A stretch of DNA of 64,000 nt from Ambrosia x helenae (GCA_030844895.1 JAUTDX010000511.1:51913-115912), one strand, 5' to 3'; shown: positions 21,869-33,837, numbered from the stretch's first letter. Numbers and translations are program-made. The notes: generated by a model from the sequence alone, not told the origin.

Positions 21869-23319
21869 GGGTGTAGGGGTGGTCTTCTATGGGAGTCTTC
21901 CACTCCTATTGGTCAAAGTTTATTTTTTTTACTTTGAATAAAATTAAAAAATATATTATAAAAAACACACACAACACCCAAAAAATACACAATCTTCATC
22001 ATCTTCATCAGTTCATCTTCAATACCATCTTCATCAGTTCAACACCCCAAAAGCTGCACCCCTCCCTCCGCCTTCCATCACAATCACCAACACCATTAAC
22101 CCCTTTGAAGAAACAATAAGTATCACGGAGATTAATACTAAACTCCGTGGGGTTAATACCTATGTTCGTCAAGATTAATCCTTTACCCAATCCACTAGGT
22201 CAAACCCGGGTGAGAATAATGAGAGTGAGTGTGTGTGAGGTTACGTAAATAAAGACACGAGATGTAAGTGGTTCGGTCTGAGAGCGACCTACGTCCACTG
22301 TAACTAGCCGGAGTATTATTAATATTCGAGTATGAAGAATTACAAGAGAGAATATGCTAAGTTACAATGAGAATTTTCGGATCCTTTTGCAAGGAGATGT
22401 CTTCTTCTATTTATAGGAGAACTCATGGGCTCAGCTGAGGAGCCCATGAGAAACAATCCTTAGTTGGGCCTGGTCAAGGCCCAAGTCCAAACCCTTCCAT
22501 AGAAATGGCGGGAAAGCAGTGTTACTGTGGATGACGTCATGTTGCAGCATGGCTGCAGCCCGAGGCGGACACGTGGCAAGCTGTGATTGGCGGACGGCGC
22601 CCTTGTCCTTGCTACAGTCGTTGACCATGCTTCTGATATCAGCAGGGGATGTCTGCTGTCACTGTAGACGACGATATGGTGGGAGCATGGCTACAGTCAT
22701 GTCGCCGTCCTTGTTAGTGGTGGTTGGACCACTCCTGTCACCTGTCGCTCTGTTATTGGCGCGTACTCTGCCTGAGATCCTTGTGAATCTTCCTTTTGTT
22801 ATCTTCTGTACCTCGTACAAAATGTGATGAGGGAAGATTCCGCGCGTGGTCACACGCGCTTATCAGGTGTTGCTCCTGCTTATCAATTGTTATCCTTGCG
22901 CGCTTCCTTGCACACCTTGCAAGCAGCGCGCGAATAGATCCTGGCGCCGCCGTCTGGCGCGAGGGTTCTATCTTATGGGGATAGGGACGCTTCCTCCACT
23001 TGGATTAGGCTCCCTATCCCTTCACCCTTCTTCCCCCTCTTTAAACTAAAACGCAGATTTTGAAAAAAAAAACTCAGCAGATGGGTGTTAGAGATAGAGA
23101 GAACCGAGGATGAAGAAGAGAGTGAAAGGGTTAGAGAGAGAAACGAGAGAGGAGAGAGAGGAAGAAGAGAGTCTAAGGGCCCACCATCACAAAACCCACC
23201 AATTAAATCGACCGGCTTGAACGTCTAAAATTAGACGGATTGGACGGAAGTGGGGCGGCGGGGGCGGTGTACGACGCCCTTGGATGGGGTGAAGCCGCCC
23301 CCCACACCTCATGGTCTAA
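21866..23319. mobile_element. Tourist-like element split by a solo LTR
   Basis: The span 21869-23316 has TAA at each side and imperfect inverted ends (TGTAGGGGTGGTCTTC on the left, its counterpart GAAGCCGCCCCCCACA on the right, 12 of 16 matches). The left TAA is shared with the neighbouring MITE, so the two abut. A 919-bp solo LTR sits inside, leaving about 524 bp of MITE. No transposase was seen. Confidence 0.5.
22101..23029. mobile_element. Solo LTR (919 bp)
   Basis: The LTR 22106-23024 starts TGAAG and ends CTTCA, a perfect short inverted repeat. An exact 5-bp TSD CCCTT flanks it (22101-22105, 23025-23029). The interior has a CTATTTATAGGAG TATA-like box near 22409. The family was not identified, and no coding capacity is present. 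Confidence 0.8.
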
Positions 23320-25264
23320 CAACATAAAAGAAAGTATCTTAGACTTGAATATTCAAGTTCATAAATATCATACATCCCTAGTTGATTGGTCAAGAGTTTT
23401 GACTGTTATTTCGTATCTCTATAAAACACCACGATTTACCTTTATAGTCTATAGATACGTAACACTTCATTTAACCAAGAGAAAACAAAATAACGGGCTA
23501 CTTTTATATGTCCAAGGCACACAAACGTTTTCTTAAAACATACAAAGTCGTCTTTATGAACATGAAAACCGTTTGTAAGCACATGCAGGGCGTCTAAACC
23601 ATCATTCAAGGCTTCTAACACAGCCTCCAGGGCATCGGAAGCATCCTTTAGGTATTCTATAGCTTATTCCAAGGTGTAACTATAGCACATGCATCACATC
23701 TCACATCATAAGCTTGGTGTTGTCATTGAGTATTATGTATGTCGTCTTGTATCTCTTTAAATTAAGTTCTTTAATCCATTAAATTGTCATTAACACTCAA
23801 TTTCAAATATCATGAACATTAACTTTTTCTTAAAAGTAATTACTTTATTATGATAAAACTTATTTTATTTATCTAGCACAACATCTATGGACTTATCTTT
23901 AGCACCGAGAAGAGTGAGTCTTAACCCGACGGTATACAAATCCACATCCTACATACACATCGGTACTACTAGAATTCTTTGAGTCATTGCTTTGTAATAG
24001 CAAATAACACTCTGAATCATCTTGTAAATTTGCTATACTAAAAAGGTGATATAAACTAAAAATTCAGTACGTGTGCTTTCTTGAAAGTTAATTTAACATT
24101 CTGTACACTATTTTCATATTGTTGAATCACTTTGTCATTTATGAAAAGGAAATAAATCTGAGACCAACAAGGCAACAATGTATATGTTTATTGTTGAAGA
24201 CCTAAAACATGCTTGAAGGCATCTTCTAACAGAAAGTTCTTCTACCAAATTAGTTTTATACTTTCGTATTATAAAATAGGGTATGGATCCGGTAGAAAAA
24301 TATGTTTTTATGAGAAAAGTAGGGAGTGTTTTGATACATTGAATCTAGAGATGGATGGTTTGAGATTAAATATGTGTTTAATTTTTAATTAATTGTTTAT
24401 GGTAGTTGAGGGCAAGATGGTCCAATCAGTGTTTTATTCGAGGGCATTATGGTATTTATGTGTGTTTTATTGGAGAAAACCAGTTTCTCTCTCCTTTCAG
24501 TTCTAAAGCCTGAACTTTTAGAGTTTCAAGCAGGAACTTTCCGAAAGGAATCTTTTGAAACCCTTCCTCGTATCTCCTTAATTAACGCAAACCAGTTTCT
24601 TTTGTTTAGACCTTGAAAACCGAAGTTTTATAGTTGTTTAGTGATAATATAAAACACAATGGACTATTCATTATAAAACACTATTCAAAGTTAATGTGTT
24701 CTATATGATAAAAACATAGTAGATGTGTTTTGTATATATAAATAAAAAAAATGATCTGATAAAAAAACTATACATCGAAAATAACTACAAGGGTGTTAAA
24801 AGCTTGTGATTTCAAAATCAATTAAAGATATGCAGCAAGATTTTAGAGGATTACTAGATTTAAAAACTGTTTGAATGACTCAGTTACCCTTAATCTCAAG
24901 ATTTTATACCATGGTTAAGAACCCTTCCTACATTTCTCGCAAAAACCAATTTTCGTATAGGATTTCTACCTTATAAAATATACCATTTTATATATAATCC
25001 AACAAGTTTTGTAACAGTGGCAACATATTTGATGTAGTTCAATAGCTCATAATGATTCTACTTTTATAAAACTCTTTAGGTTATATAAAACATGTTTTTT
25101 TTTGGTATTTTTAGTGTTCCATTCATAAACCTTAGATTATTTCATAAAGGTTAAGTTTTGTTTGGATTATGTAAGATGTGTTTATAAAGCTTATAGAATG
25201 TAGCTAATTTTAAGTGTTCAAATAAACACACATCATTTATCCTTAAATTTATATTTCTTGAATA
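23320..25264. other. AT-rich intergenic DNA, nothing recognised
   Basis: About 1.9 kb without a recognisable gene or element boundary. Short frames encode no known motif. Confidence 0.5.
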
Positions 25265-25657
25265 GCCAAGAACAAGGTTGCGCTAGGCGCTAGGCGGGCG
25301 GTGAGGTCCAGCCTAGTGATTAGTCGGGACTAGGCGAAAATTAGGCGTTTTGGTATTTTATACGTATTTTATATATATATATATACACACACAAATTTAG
25401 GTGTTTTTTGAAAATATGTTAAGATATATACACATAATACTTAGAAATACTTAGATATATACACATAATACTAAGAAATACTTAGAAATTTAAAAAAAAA
25501 AAATAAAAAAATCCACCGCCTAGGCCCGCCTAGGACCGACTAATGGACGCCTAATGGCCAAAACGCCTAGATCAACGACTAGGGCTTATTTTCGATTTTT
25601 ACTCCCGCCTAGCGCCTAGGCGCCGCCTAGGCCGATTTTTGCAACACTGGCCAAGAA
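25265..25657. mobile_element. hAT MITE rich in CCTAGGCG
   Basis: The element 25273-25649 (377 bp) has inverted ends CAAGGTTGC / GCAACACTG and an exact 8-bp TSD GCCAAGAA on both sides. The arms contain inverted GCGCTAGGCG / CGCCTAGGC phrases that would form a long imperfect hairpin; the centre has TA and ACAC microsatellites. No ORF. Confidence 0.9.
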
Positions 25658-25979
25658 TATGTAGGCTCATTGTTGGCTTAAGAAATCGATATTTTTTAAT
25701 TGTCGAGACATGGTAGCTAGGTTGATCCATAGTTGAAATACTGCCAATCAACTAGGATTTTAGATTGCTTATTATTCTAAAATTTGTTTAGATCTTGGCC
25801 CGGTCGACCGTGCATCGATAACGTGTCTTGTCTTCATGTTCTTCAACTTTGATCTTTACTTGAGCTTGTTGGTCCTGAAATGACTCACCAATGGTTGGAT
25901 CGTGCACATTAGTCCTATTTCATCAAATAAAGTATTTTTTTTTTGTTGATGATCGAAGAATAAAAGATAACAGTACTTG
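25658..25979. other. Spacer between hAT MITE and Copia element
   Basis: No gene or repeat was recognised. The stretch includes a T-rich run near 25935. Confidence 0.5.
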
Positions 25980-25984
25980 TATGT

Positions 25985-26115
25985 TGTTATAAAATCATAT
26001 ATATACATCTTCACCCTAACTGTCAAATTGACAGTTATACAAACACATGTACTGTATATATTTGCATATGAATGTTAAGACTTAAGAACATTACTCTCAA
26101 TATTACACTCTCAAA
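25985..26115 (+). repeat. Truncated 5' LTR of the Copia element
   Basis: Matches 30280-30403 base for base except for an extra ACTTAAG-type 7 bp near 26083. The final 32 bp present in the 3' LTR are missing, and gag sequence begins immediately afterwards. Confidence 0.92.
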
Positions 26116-26118
26116 CTA

Positions 26119-26390
26119 TGCGGTGAAAATATAACTGAAGAAGACATGCTTGAAAAGACTTTTTCAACATTCCATGCTTCAAACGTGCTCCTGTCGCAGC
26201 AATACAGGGAATGTAAATTTACTAAATATTTTGAACTGATGTCATGTCTTTTGGTCGCGGAGCAAAACAACAAGCTCTTACTACAAAACCATCAATAGCG
26301 ACCCACAGGTGCAAACCCATTTCCTGAAGCGAATGTGGCAAATTATCATAGCAGGCATGGGAGGCAGAAAATGATGGCGAATAAAAATTA
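26119..26390 (+). pseudogene. Copia gag remnant
   Basis: Reading from 26119 gives NITEEDMLEKTFSTFHASNV, then QQYRECKFTKYFELMSCLL and VAEQNNKLLLQNHQ before an in-frame TAG, followed by RPTGANPFPEA. This is the C-terminal part of a plant Copia gag (UBN2-type). The N-terminal part and the zinc knuckle are missing: the upstream side is a deletion junction with the LTR, and the downstream side decays before the protease. Confidence 0.85.
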
Positions 26391-26551
26391 GTATGTTCAA
26401 ACATTATGTTATGTATCTTTTATGGTTTTATTTTCAAACTATGATTTTTTTTTACTTGGTTTAGTATAAACTATTGTAATGTTTTATTTAAATTCATGTA
26501 AATGGTTTGAATTCATGTTCTGTATTAATCTTTATTACTTTTATTTCCTGA

Positions 26552-28036
26552 AGAAATACGTATGCTAGCTCCAGTAGAGCTATTATTGGTGATGAATGTC
26601 TGGCAGATAGCGGTAGTACTATCACTGTTCTCAAGCATAAGAAATTTTTCTCTAAGTTGTCTCCAGCAGAGACGCCTATTGGTACTATCTCTGGTGTTTG
26701 TAACCTTATTGAAGGCTCTGGCAGAGCACACATAATACTACCTTCGGGTACCCAACTAACTATCGAAAATGCATTATATTCTAGTAAATCCAGAAGAAAT
26801 TTACTAAGTTTTAAAGATATTCGAAAAAATGGTTACCATTTAAAGAATAAAGATAAAAATAATATTGAATATCTTCAAATTTATTTCAACAAAAATGGAC
26901 AAGAAACCATTGTTGAACAACTACAAGGTTTATCCTCTGGATTATACTGTACTACTATAAATCCTATCGAATCATATATGGTGACTAACCAGAAATTATT
27001 AGATAAAGATACGTTCAATATATGGCATGACCGTTTAGGTCACCCTGGTAGCATAATGATGAGAAGAATCATCAAAAGTGCAAGTGGACATCCTCTTAAA
27101 ATGGTGAAAGTTTTGCTACCAGAAGATTTATCATGTGCAGCATGCTCTTTGGGCAAACTTATTACTCGACCCTCACAAAATAAGTTGATACATGAAAACC
27201 CCTCATTTTTAGAAAGAATCCAAGGGGATATTTGTGGGCCTATACACCCTCCATGTGGGCCATTTCGCTATTTCATGGTCTTAATTGACGCATCCTCGAG
27301 GTGGTCACATGTGAGCCTTTTAGCTACCCGAAATGTAGCATTTGCTCGGCTTTTAGCCCAAATCATACAATTAAGAGCTAACTTCCCGGACAATCAAATT
27401 AAAAACATCCGGATGGATAATGCAGGAGAATTCACATCCCAAGCTTTTAACGACTATTGTATGTCAATTGGGATAAATGTTGAACATCCATTACCTCATG
27501 TTCACACACAAAACGGTTTAGCTGAATCTTTGATTAAACGATTACAAATAATCGCTAGACCGCTCCTCATGAGATGTAAACTACCATCTTCTGCATGGGG
27601 CCATGCTATTTTGCATGCCGCTGCACTGATCAGATTAAGACCAACTGCTGATCACGAATACTCCCCACTACAACTGGTCTCCGGACGAGAACCAAGTTTA
27701 TCCCACCTTAGAATTTTTGGTTGTGCGGTATACGTACCAATATCGCCACGACAACGTACCACAATGGGACCCCAAAGAAGACTGGGCATTTACATTGGTT
27801 TTAATTCCCCGTCTATTATCAAATATTTACAACCTATGACGGGAGACATGTTTACAGCAAGGTATGCTGACTGTCATTTTAATGAAACAATGTTCCCAGT
27901 CTTAGGGGGAGAAAAGAATAAAGAAAGGCTGGTAACACAAGAAATAACATGGAATGCATCATCACTATCAAATCTTGACCCCGAAGTGGTCAATGTGAAT
28001 ATGAAGTCCAAAAGATTATACATCTGCAAAGAATAG
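26552..28036 (+). pseudogene. Copia protease-integrase region
   Basis: The frame opens at about 26552. The protease active site ADSGST is visible near 26610, followed by GAG-pre-integrase sequence. The integrase zinc-binding site is HDRLGHPG with CAACSLGK downstream. The catalytic core has GDICGPIHPP and LIDASSRWS (first Asp), RMDNAGEFTS (second Asp) and HTQNGLAESLIKR (Glu). The frame ends at a TAG at 28034-28036 after a frameshift near 28000; from there the neighbouring frame continues as QKIIHLQRIANELPDAFTD. Family knowledge: this part matures the polyprotein and inserts cDNA. Here it is separated from the reverse transcriptase by the frameshift. Confidence 0.93.
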
Positions 28037-30069
28037 CAAATGAATTACCAGATGCATTCACAGACACAAATCGAGTGACAAAGTCACATGTACCAGCATC
28101 AAATGCACCTGCTCGAATTGAGGTAATCCCTGAAGAGATTACAATACAAAGAAAACGTGGGAGACCAATTGGTTCCAAAGACAAAAACCCACGAAAACGA
28201 AAAGAGCAAAATAAAGTAGTTGGTGAAAATGCACAAAATATTATAAACGAAACCCCAGTAGAGGTAAATGTCCCAGAAGAGACAAATATGATTCCAGAGA
28301 AAAATGAAATTGTTGAAGAAACTACGGTACCGAATGAAAATGAGATCTCTATCAATTATGTACAAAATAGTACAATGTGGAACCGAAATAAAACACGTGT
28401 TGATGATATATTCGCATATGCTATAGCAACGGATGTAATAAATGAAAATGATTACATACCTAAAACTCTAGAAGAGTGCATGCACAGAAATGATTGGCCA
28501 AGATGGCAAGAAGCCATAAATGCCGAATTAAATTCGCTCGAAAAGCGACATGTTTTCGGACCCGTAGTCCGAACACCCATAGACGTTAAACCAGTAGGTT
28601 ATAGATGGGTGTTTGCAATAAAGAGAAATGAAAAGAATGAGATTGTACAATATAAAGCACGGCTTGTAGCACAAGGGTTTTCCCAAATCCCAGGAGTTGA
28701 TTATGAGGAAACGTATTCCCCCGTAGTGGATACGATAACCCTTAGGTTTCTAGTCGGTCTCACAATCTCTGAAGGACTTCATATGAGACTTATGGATGTC
28801 GTCACCGCATACTTATACGGGACACTTGAAAATGATATCTACATGAAAATCCCTAAAGGATTAAAATTGTCTGAAGTATTTAAATCAACGCCTCGAGATA
28901 TGTGTGCTATAAAACTCCAGAGATCTTTATACGGTCTCAAACAATCTGGTCGAATGTGGTACAATCGACTAAGTAAATATCTCAAAAAGGAAGGATACAA
29001 GTCTGATGTAATCAGCCCATGTGTCTTTATAAAAAGATCAAACTCAAAATTTACTATAATAGCAGTTTATGTTGATGATATCAACATCATCGGATCTCCT
29101 GAAGAGATAGAGAAAGCTGCTCAATTATTAAAGAACGAAGTTGAAATGAAAGACCTTGGAATAACAAAACTATGTCTTGGCTTACAATTCGAGCATCTGT
29201 GTAATGGCACATTTGTCCATCAGTCAAACTACATCCAGAAGATGCTAGTACGTTTTAATATGGACAAAGCTCATCCGTTTAGCGTACCTATGGTTATCCG
29301 ACCGCTAGATCCACATAAGGATCCTTATCGACCTCAAGAAGAAGGTGAAGAAGTACTTGGTCCAGAAGTACCGTACTTAAGCGCGATCGGTGCTCTTATG
29401 TGTCTCGCAAATAACACTAGACCTGATATTGCATTCGCGGTACATGTACTAGCGAGATATAGCTCGAATCCAACACGCAGACATTAGAACGGAATTAAAC
29501 ACATATTTCGGTATCTTTGCGGGACAAAAGACTTGGGTCTTTTTTATCAAAAAGATAATAAGTCCCCGCTTGTTGGGTATGCTGACGCCGGATATTTATC
29601 AGATCCTCATAAAGCAAAATCTCAGACAGGTTACGTATTCACGTACGGTGGCACAGCAATTTCTTGGAAGTCAACTAAGCAAACACTTACAGCAACATCA
29701 TCAAATCATGCCGAATTAATAGTATTGTATGATACTGGTAGAGAATGCGTGTGGTTGAGATCAATGATAAATCATATACAAGAAGCATGTGGATTAGAAC
29801 AAATCAAGAAGGACCCAACGATTATTTATGAAGACAATGCTGCTTGCATATCTCAAATCAAGGAAGGCTACATTAAAGGTGACAGAACAAAGCATATCTC
29901 TCTAAAGTTCTTCTCGACATATGTCCTACAAAAGGAGGGTGAAATTGATGTTCGTCAAATCAAGTCAAGTGAAAATCTAGCTGATCTGTTCACAAAATCT
30001 TTACCTAGAAGCAGTTTCGAGCAGTTATCACTTAAGATCGGGCTCCGAACATTGAAAGACGTTAGTTAA
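28037..30069 (+). pseudogene. Copia reverse transcriptase-RNase H region with internal stop
   Basis: The open frame continues the polyprotein after the frameshift. A Lys/Glu-rich linker with RKRGRPIGSKDKNP leads to reverse transcriptase blocks: YRWVFAIKRNEKNEIVQYKA, ARLVAQGFSQIPGVDYEETY, and the catalytic YVDD in AVYVDDINIIG near 29070. A single TAG at 29485-29487 replaces the usual Trp codon of RRHWNGIKH. The same frame then continues through RNase H (YADAGYLSD, EDNAACISQ, THISLKFF-like KHISLKFF) to TAA at 30067-30069. One nonsense change thus separates reverse transcriptase from RNase H. Confidence 0.93.
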
Positions 30070-30270
30070 ATTGAGGGGGAGCATTATACACGTTGTACTC
30101 TTTTCCTTGACTAAGTTTTGTCCCATTGGGTTTTCTTAATAAGGTTTTTAACGAGGCAGCATAACTGATCCGGCAGTATCATTTTATCTTATAGGTCCTG
30201 AAGTACTGATTTAACATCATCCTGAAGCATGTTGTTATATTGTGTATAATGAACAATAATGTATATATAT

Positions 30271-30279
30271 GAGGGGGAG
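30271..30279 (+). promoter_or_regulatory. Copia polypurine tract
   Basis: GAGGGGGAG directly precedes the 3' LTR and would prime plus-strand synthesis. A second GAGGGGGAG at 30073-30081 follows the RNase H stop codon. Confidence 0.8.
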
Positions 30280-30435
30280 TGTTATAAAATCATATATATA
30301 CATCTTCACCCTAACTGTCAAATTGACAGTTATACAAACACATGTACTGTATATATTTGCATATGAATGTTAAGAACATTACTCTCAATATTACACTCTC
30401 AAATTTCTCTCCCTAATTCTATATAATTTCTATCA
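30280..30435 (+). repeat. 3' LTR of the Copia element (156 bp)
   Basis: Begins TGTTATAAAATC after the polypurine tract and ends TTTCTATCA, followed by the TSD TATGT. It is the complete version of the LTR; the 5' copy lacks the last 32 bp. Confidence 0.92.
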
Positions 30436-30532
30436 TATGTATCATTTTTATATTGTGTTCATATTTATATTGTCATAAAACCAAAATGTGTATTTCAGCG
30501 TGTAACCATATTCACTATCATTTTTAACATCA

Positions 30533-30746
30533 TTAGAGCATTCACATCCAATACCTTGTTATCATCTCTCATATTTAACAAAAAAATTACCATTTATGAA
30601 AGGTTTCTCTCATTTTTTTTTTAAAATACTCTTACATCCATTGTCCAAAGAAATATAGGGATTACTTTATTATGTCTATTCACCTTAGTTTTCCATAAAA
30701 TCATAAGCATGGGTTGGGTATGAGGAATAGGTTGGAAATGCTCTTA
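30533..30746. mobile_element. Tourist-like MITE (TTA TSD)
   Basis: The element 30536-30743 (208 bp) starts GAGCATTCACATCCAA and ends GGTTGGAAATGCTC, inverted with a few mismatches, and has TTA on both sides. It shares the GAGCAT... end with the MITE in intron 5 of the ALDH gene. No ORF. The following 260 bp (30747-31007) hold nothing recognised. Confidence 0.82.
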
Positions 30747-31007
30747 CGTCATGGGGTGTACCTTCACAACAAGGGTGTTAACGGTGACGTGGCATTTTAA
30801 CTTTCATTGTACACCACTCCCTTCCCGTGTTAAAGGGGGAATTAAAGTGACACTAAGTCAACATGTTAACATGAATTAAAAGAGAAAGTTAAGGGGATGA
30901 GGTAGAGTTAAGGGGCGTTAAACCATTTCAGCTAGTGTGAAAAGAGATAAAGTGGAGGATGTGACATTTAAATGGAGTTAAAATGGTTAAAGTTATTGTC
31001 ACTTGTC

Positions 31008-31311
31008 AGTTAGGTACACATCTAACCAGCTGGGCTAGCCCAGTTGGCCACCTCAATGAGGATTCGGAAACATAACCTAAGGGTTGTGGGTTCGATTCTG
31101 AGGGGGGAGGGTTTACCCACATTATGTGGGGTTCCCGCCTGGGGTTTCCCCGGTTCGACTCGCAGCTCCAGCAGACCGGCCCTAATAAGTCCTACGGGCA
31201 GGGGTATCAAACGGCTGTTGGTCGGGCTCGAACTCGGGTAGGATCAGGATTTCACACAAGGATTTCCCAGCTGATCTACGCCTTTCAAAAAAAAAAAGTT
31301 AGGTACACATC
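31008..31311 (+). mobile_element. SINE with 15-bp TSD
   Basis: The element 31023-31296 lies between exact copies of AGTTAGGTACACATC (31008-31022, 31297-31311). It shows an A-box-like TAGCCCAGTTGGCC near 31034 and a B box GGGTTCGATTCTG near 31089, and ends in an A run of about ten. Open frames inside are incidental. Confidence 0.92.
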
Positions 31312-32034
31312 AATATAATTAATTATGCATTAATGCATTCTAACGACATCGATGTAAATGTACATCAAAACATTCATTAAAAAACAATTTATTAATGTCA
31401 CATTAATTTCCCCCACTGTATTTGACATTTATTATATTCAAATAATGCAAGCTTAACCATTTAGTTACAGCTAAGTAATTGTGCGAAGATAGGTGCCGAT
31501 ATTATTTTCAATGGATCTCTGACTCTCTGAGTAATCGTGGTGCATCGTATATTTGTATGATTGTACTTGCGATAGTCTAGCTAACAAATGGTGTAATCTT
31601 TTTCGTGATAAATAACGAAATTTGCCGTTTAAAAAAAAGTTCTAACTCCTTGTTAGTGGTTCTTGTCACTTTTTTATATACAATATCTCAGGAGCGTCTT
31701 GAGAATACTCGAAGAGTTTTGGGTCTGAAGCGAGTAAAAAATGTAGACCCTAGGAAAATTAAAGATTCAACTTTCAAAACGCCACACACAAAAACCACTC
31801 CCCCTTTTTGGGCGTGGCCCCTTCTCATATGGAAATCTCCACATGCCTGGGGTACTGTGACCATGTGATTTTTTGTGTTTTGTCTTTTCTAAGTCGAGCA
31901 TTTTGATGGGTTGATCTTTGCCCCTTGCTATTACCCCTTGCCTTTCACCACTTTCTATTTTTTTTTTCTTAGGTGGAGGGCAAAGCTCCCTTTGCCTATC
32001 TGGCGCCTACATGGCGGTACAAATGCCCATTGCC
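31312..32034. other. Intergenic DNA, possible MITE remnants
   Basis: No gene. GAAATTTGCCGTTTAAAAAAAA near 31617 resembles SINE tails. The stretch 31900-32034 with CCCCTTGC and GGAGGGCAAAG phrases resembles the MITE at 14102 and may be one arm of an element interrupted by the solo LTR that follows; the other arm could be CCCACCACTCCC after 33503. Confidence 0.35.
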
Positions 32035-33503
32035 CTTACTGATGTGATGCCAAAAGGATCACATTTAGATAGCTTATTTTAGTATTTTTAATATCTTTTG
32101 TGTATGATTTTATTCGGAATTAGGTACTTATCCAAGAATGATGAATGACAAGTTATAAGTCCTAAATTGGCAAAGAAACGAGCAACCGGGTGCAAAGAAC
32201 GACGATTGGATGTGTCTTAGGAAAAATACATGAATTGGAAACAAAGATATTTTTGTATGATGTGAAAGATGGTTGAAATACGAAGACGTGGCCACGAAAA
32301 TGGACGAAAACAGAGTTATAAGGAAGATTTTATGAAGAAAACAAGAAAAGCATCAGGTTTGACGTCGCTGACGCCAGTGTCTGACGGGAAACTCCTTAAA
32401 ACACCCAAAAATTAGGTTTGAAAGCCTAACTCTTTCCCCAGCTGCCTTAGGGCGATTTTGGGCGACCAAGAAGGCGATTTTTGAGGGTTTCCACCATTTC
32501 AATCCCTCTAATCCAATCCATATCATCATCATCATCCAAGATCGTCCATGGCCACTTTCTCCATCTTCTTCAGCATCATTCAAGCTCCTAAAGCCATGCT
32601 TGGTTAAGTTCCCCTTCACTTCCGGGTGAAGGATTGTAAGTTTCTAGAGATTTGTAATGTTGTTTTGATTGTGTATTTGTAAGGAACAAGTGTTGTACTT
32701 AATGAAGCATTGATATTAGGTTGAACTTTGTGTATGTTTATGTTGAACTTGAGCCATGGGGATGAATTCCATCAATTAGCTTTTGATTTTGGGTTGGACC
32801 TTGTGTATGTTTCTTGTATGCTTAAACCATAGAGATGACTCTTGTCAATTAAGTTTTGCCTTAACATTATCTTTAGACCTGTGAGATAAGTCCTATCACT
32901 TAAGTTGGGATATTGGATTAGACTCATTATATGACTAAAGGTTTTTATATCCTTGCAAATCTATTTGTAATCGTGACATCATTTATATGAATTAATTGTT
33001 GTGCTTAATTTTCTTGGTATTGGGTTGGACTTATTGCATGTTTAGAGACCATTGTGTTTTTAAGCTCATAATTAGATGAATTCTGCCAATTATGCCTTAA
33101 CTAGACATATAGGATTTGGTGAACTAAACAATGAAGCATACTTAGGGCCTAGTAGCTATTTGTTGATGCCTAAGTCTTGCTCTGTCCTAGCTATTCTTAT
33201 AAGTGAAATTGCAAATCTATCATAATAACTCTTGAATCCTAGTTACTTGCATATCCTAGCCCGGGAGTGAATGTTAGTTAGATTTTATTGTTGCTTTCAT
33301 TACTTGGTAATTCCAACTTCTTCAAAACAAACAAAGATAAAAATAGCAAGCTTCATAACAACCAAACTTCATAATTATTGTTCATACTTGTTTTGTAAAT
33401 TGCTTAGCCAAACAATGCTCCTCTGGATTCGATACCCTACTTACCATAACTACCTAGGTTATTTAGGTTTTGTATGACCCGTGACAACCGGTTCATCCCT
33501 TAC
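32035..33503. mobile_element. Probable solo LTR (1459 bp)
   Basis: The candidate 32040-33498 begins TGATG and ends CATCC, nearly inverted, and is flanked by an exact CTTAC (32035-32039, 33499-33503). There is no coding sequence and no second LTR. The end is CATCC, not the expected CA, so the exact right boundary may be off by a few bases or mutated. Repeated GTTGGACTTxxTG and AAGTTxxGCCTTAAC phrases fill the interior. Confidence 0.6.
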
Positions 33504-33837
33504 CCACCACTCCCTCTAGTCTTAGTACATAGCAACTCTCGTATAAAAATTAAATGATAGTAGTGGAACTTGAAACAAAATTCTTCATTCTGAAATTTAA
33601 TCCACTAGTAAACTATCTATCTTGGTACTTGTTATTCTTTTTCACGCTAAAATATTTTAAATACAATAAATACATATAATATAGATCCATCCAAAAAGGT
33701 TTGGGCAAATTTGTTAGATCCATCCAAAAATGTTTTTTTTTTCAACGGAACCACTAAGATTTCCCAAATGTTGCGAGATTCATCCAAATGTCTAACTTTG
33801 TTAAAAATCAACGTTAAATAGATGGGCATTTTGGTTA

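Larger units (their letters stand above)
25980..30440 (+). mobile_element. Defective Ty1/Copia retrotransposon
   Basis: The element 25985-30435 (4451 bp) is bounded by an exact 5-bp TSD TATGT (25980-25984, 30436-30440). LTRs start TGTTATAAAATC. Internal order is gag remnant, protease, integrase, reverse transcriptase, RNase H, the Copia order. A deletion removes the last 32 bp of the 5' LTR, the primer-binding site and most of gag. The frame is further broken by a frameshift near 28000 and a TAG at 29485. Over the roughly 124 bp both LTRs share, the only difference seen is a 7-bp indel, pointing to a recent insertion. Confidence 0.95.

Noticed and set aside
22106..23024. Possible gene in the GC-rich stretch around 22500-23000
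   Set aside because: Frames are short, lack domains, and the whole stretch fits a solo LTR with CCCTT duplications.
26494..26733. Minus-strand frames over the Copia protease
   Set aside because: They are shadows of the + strand polyprotein, which has clear protease and integrase motifs.
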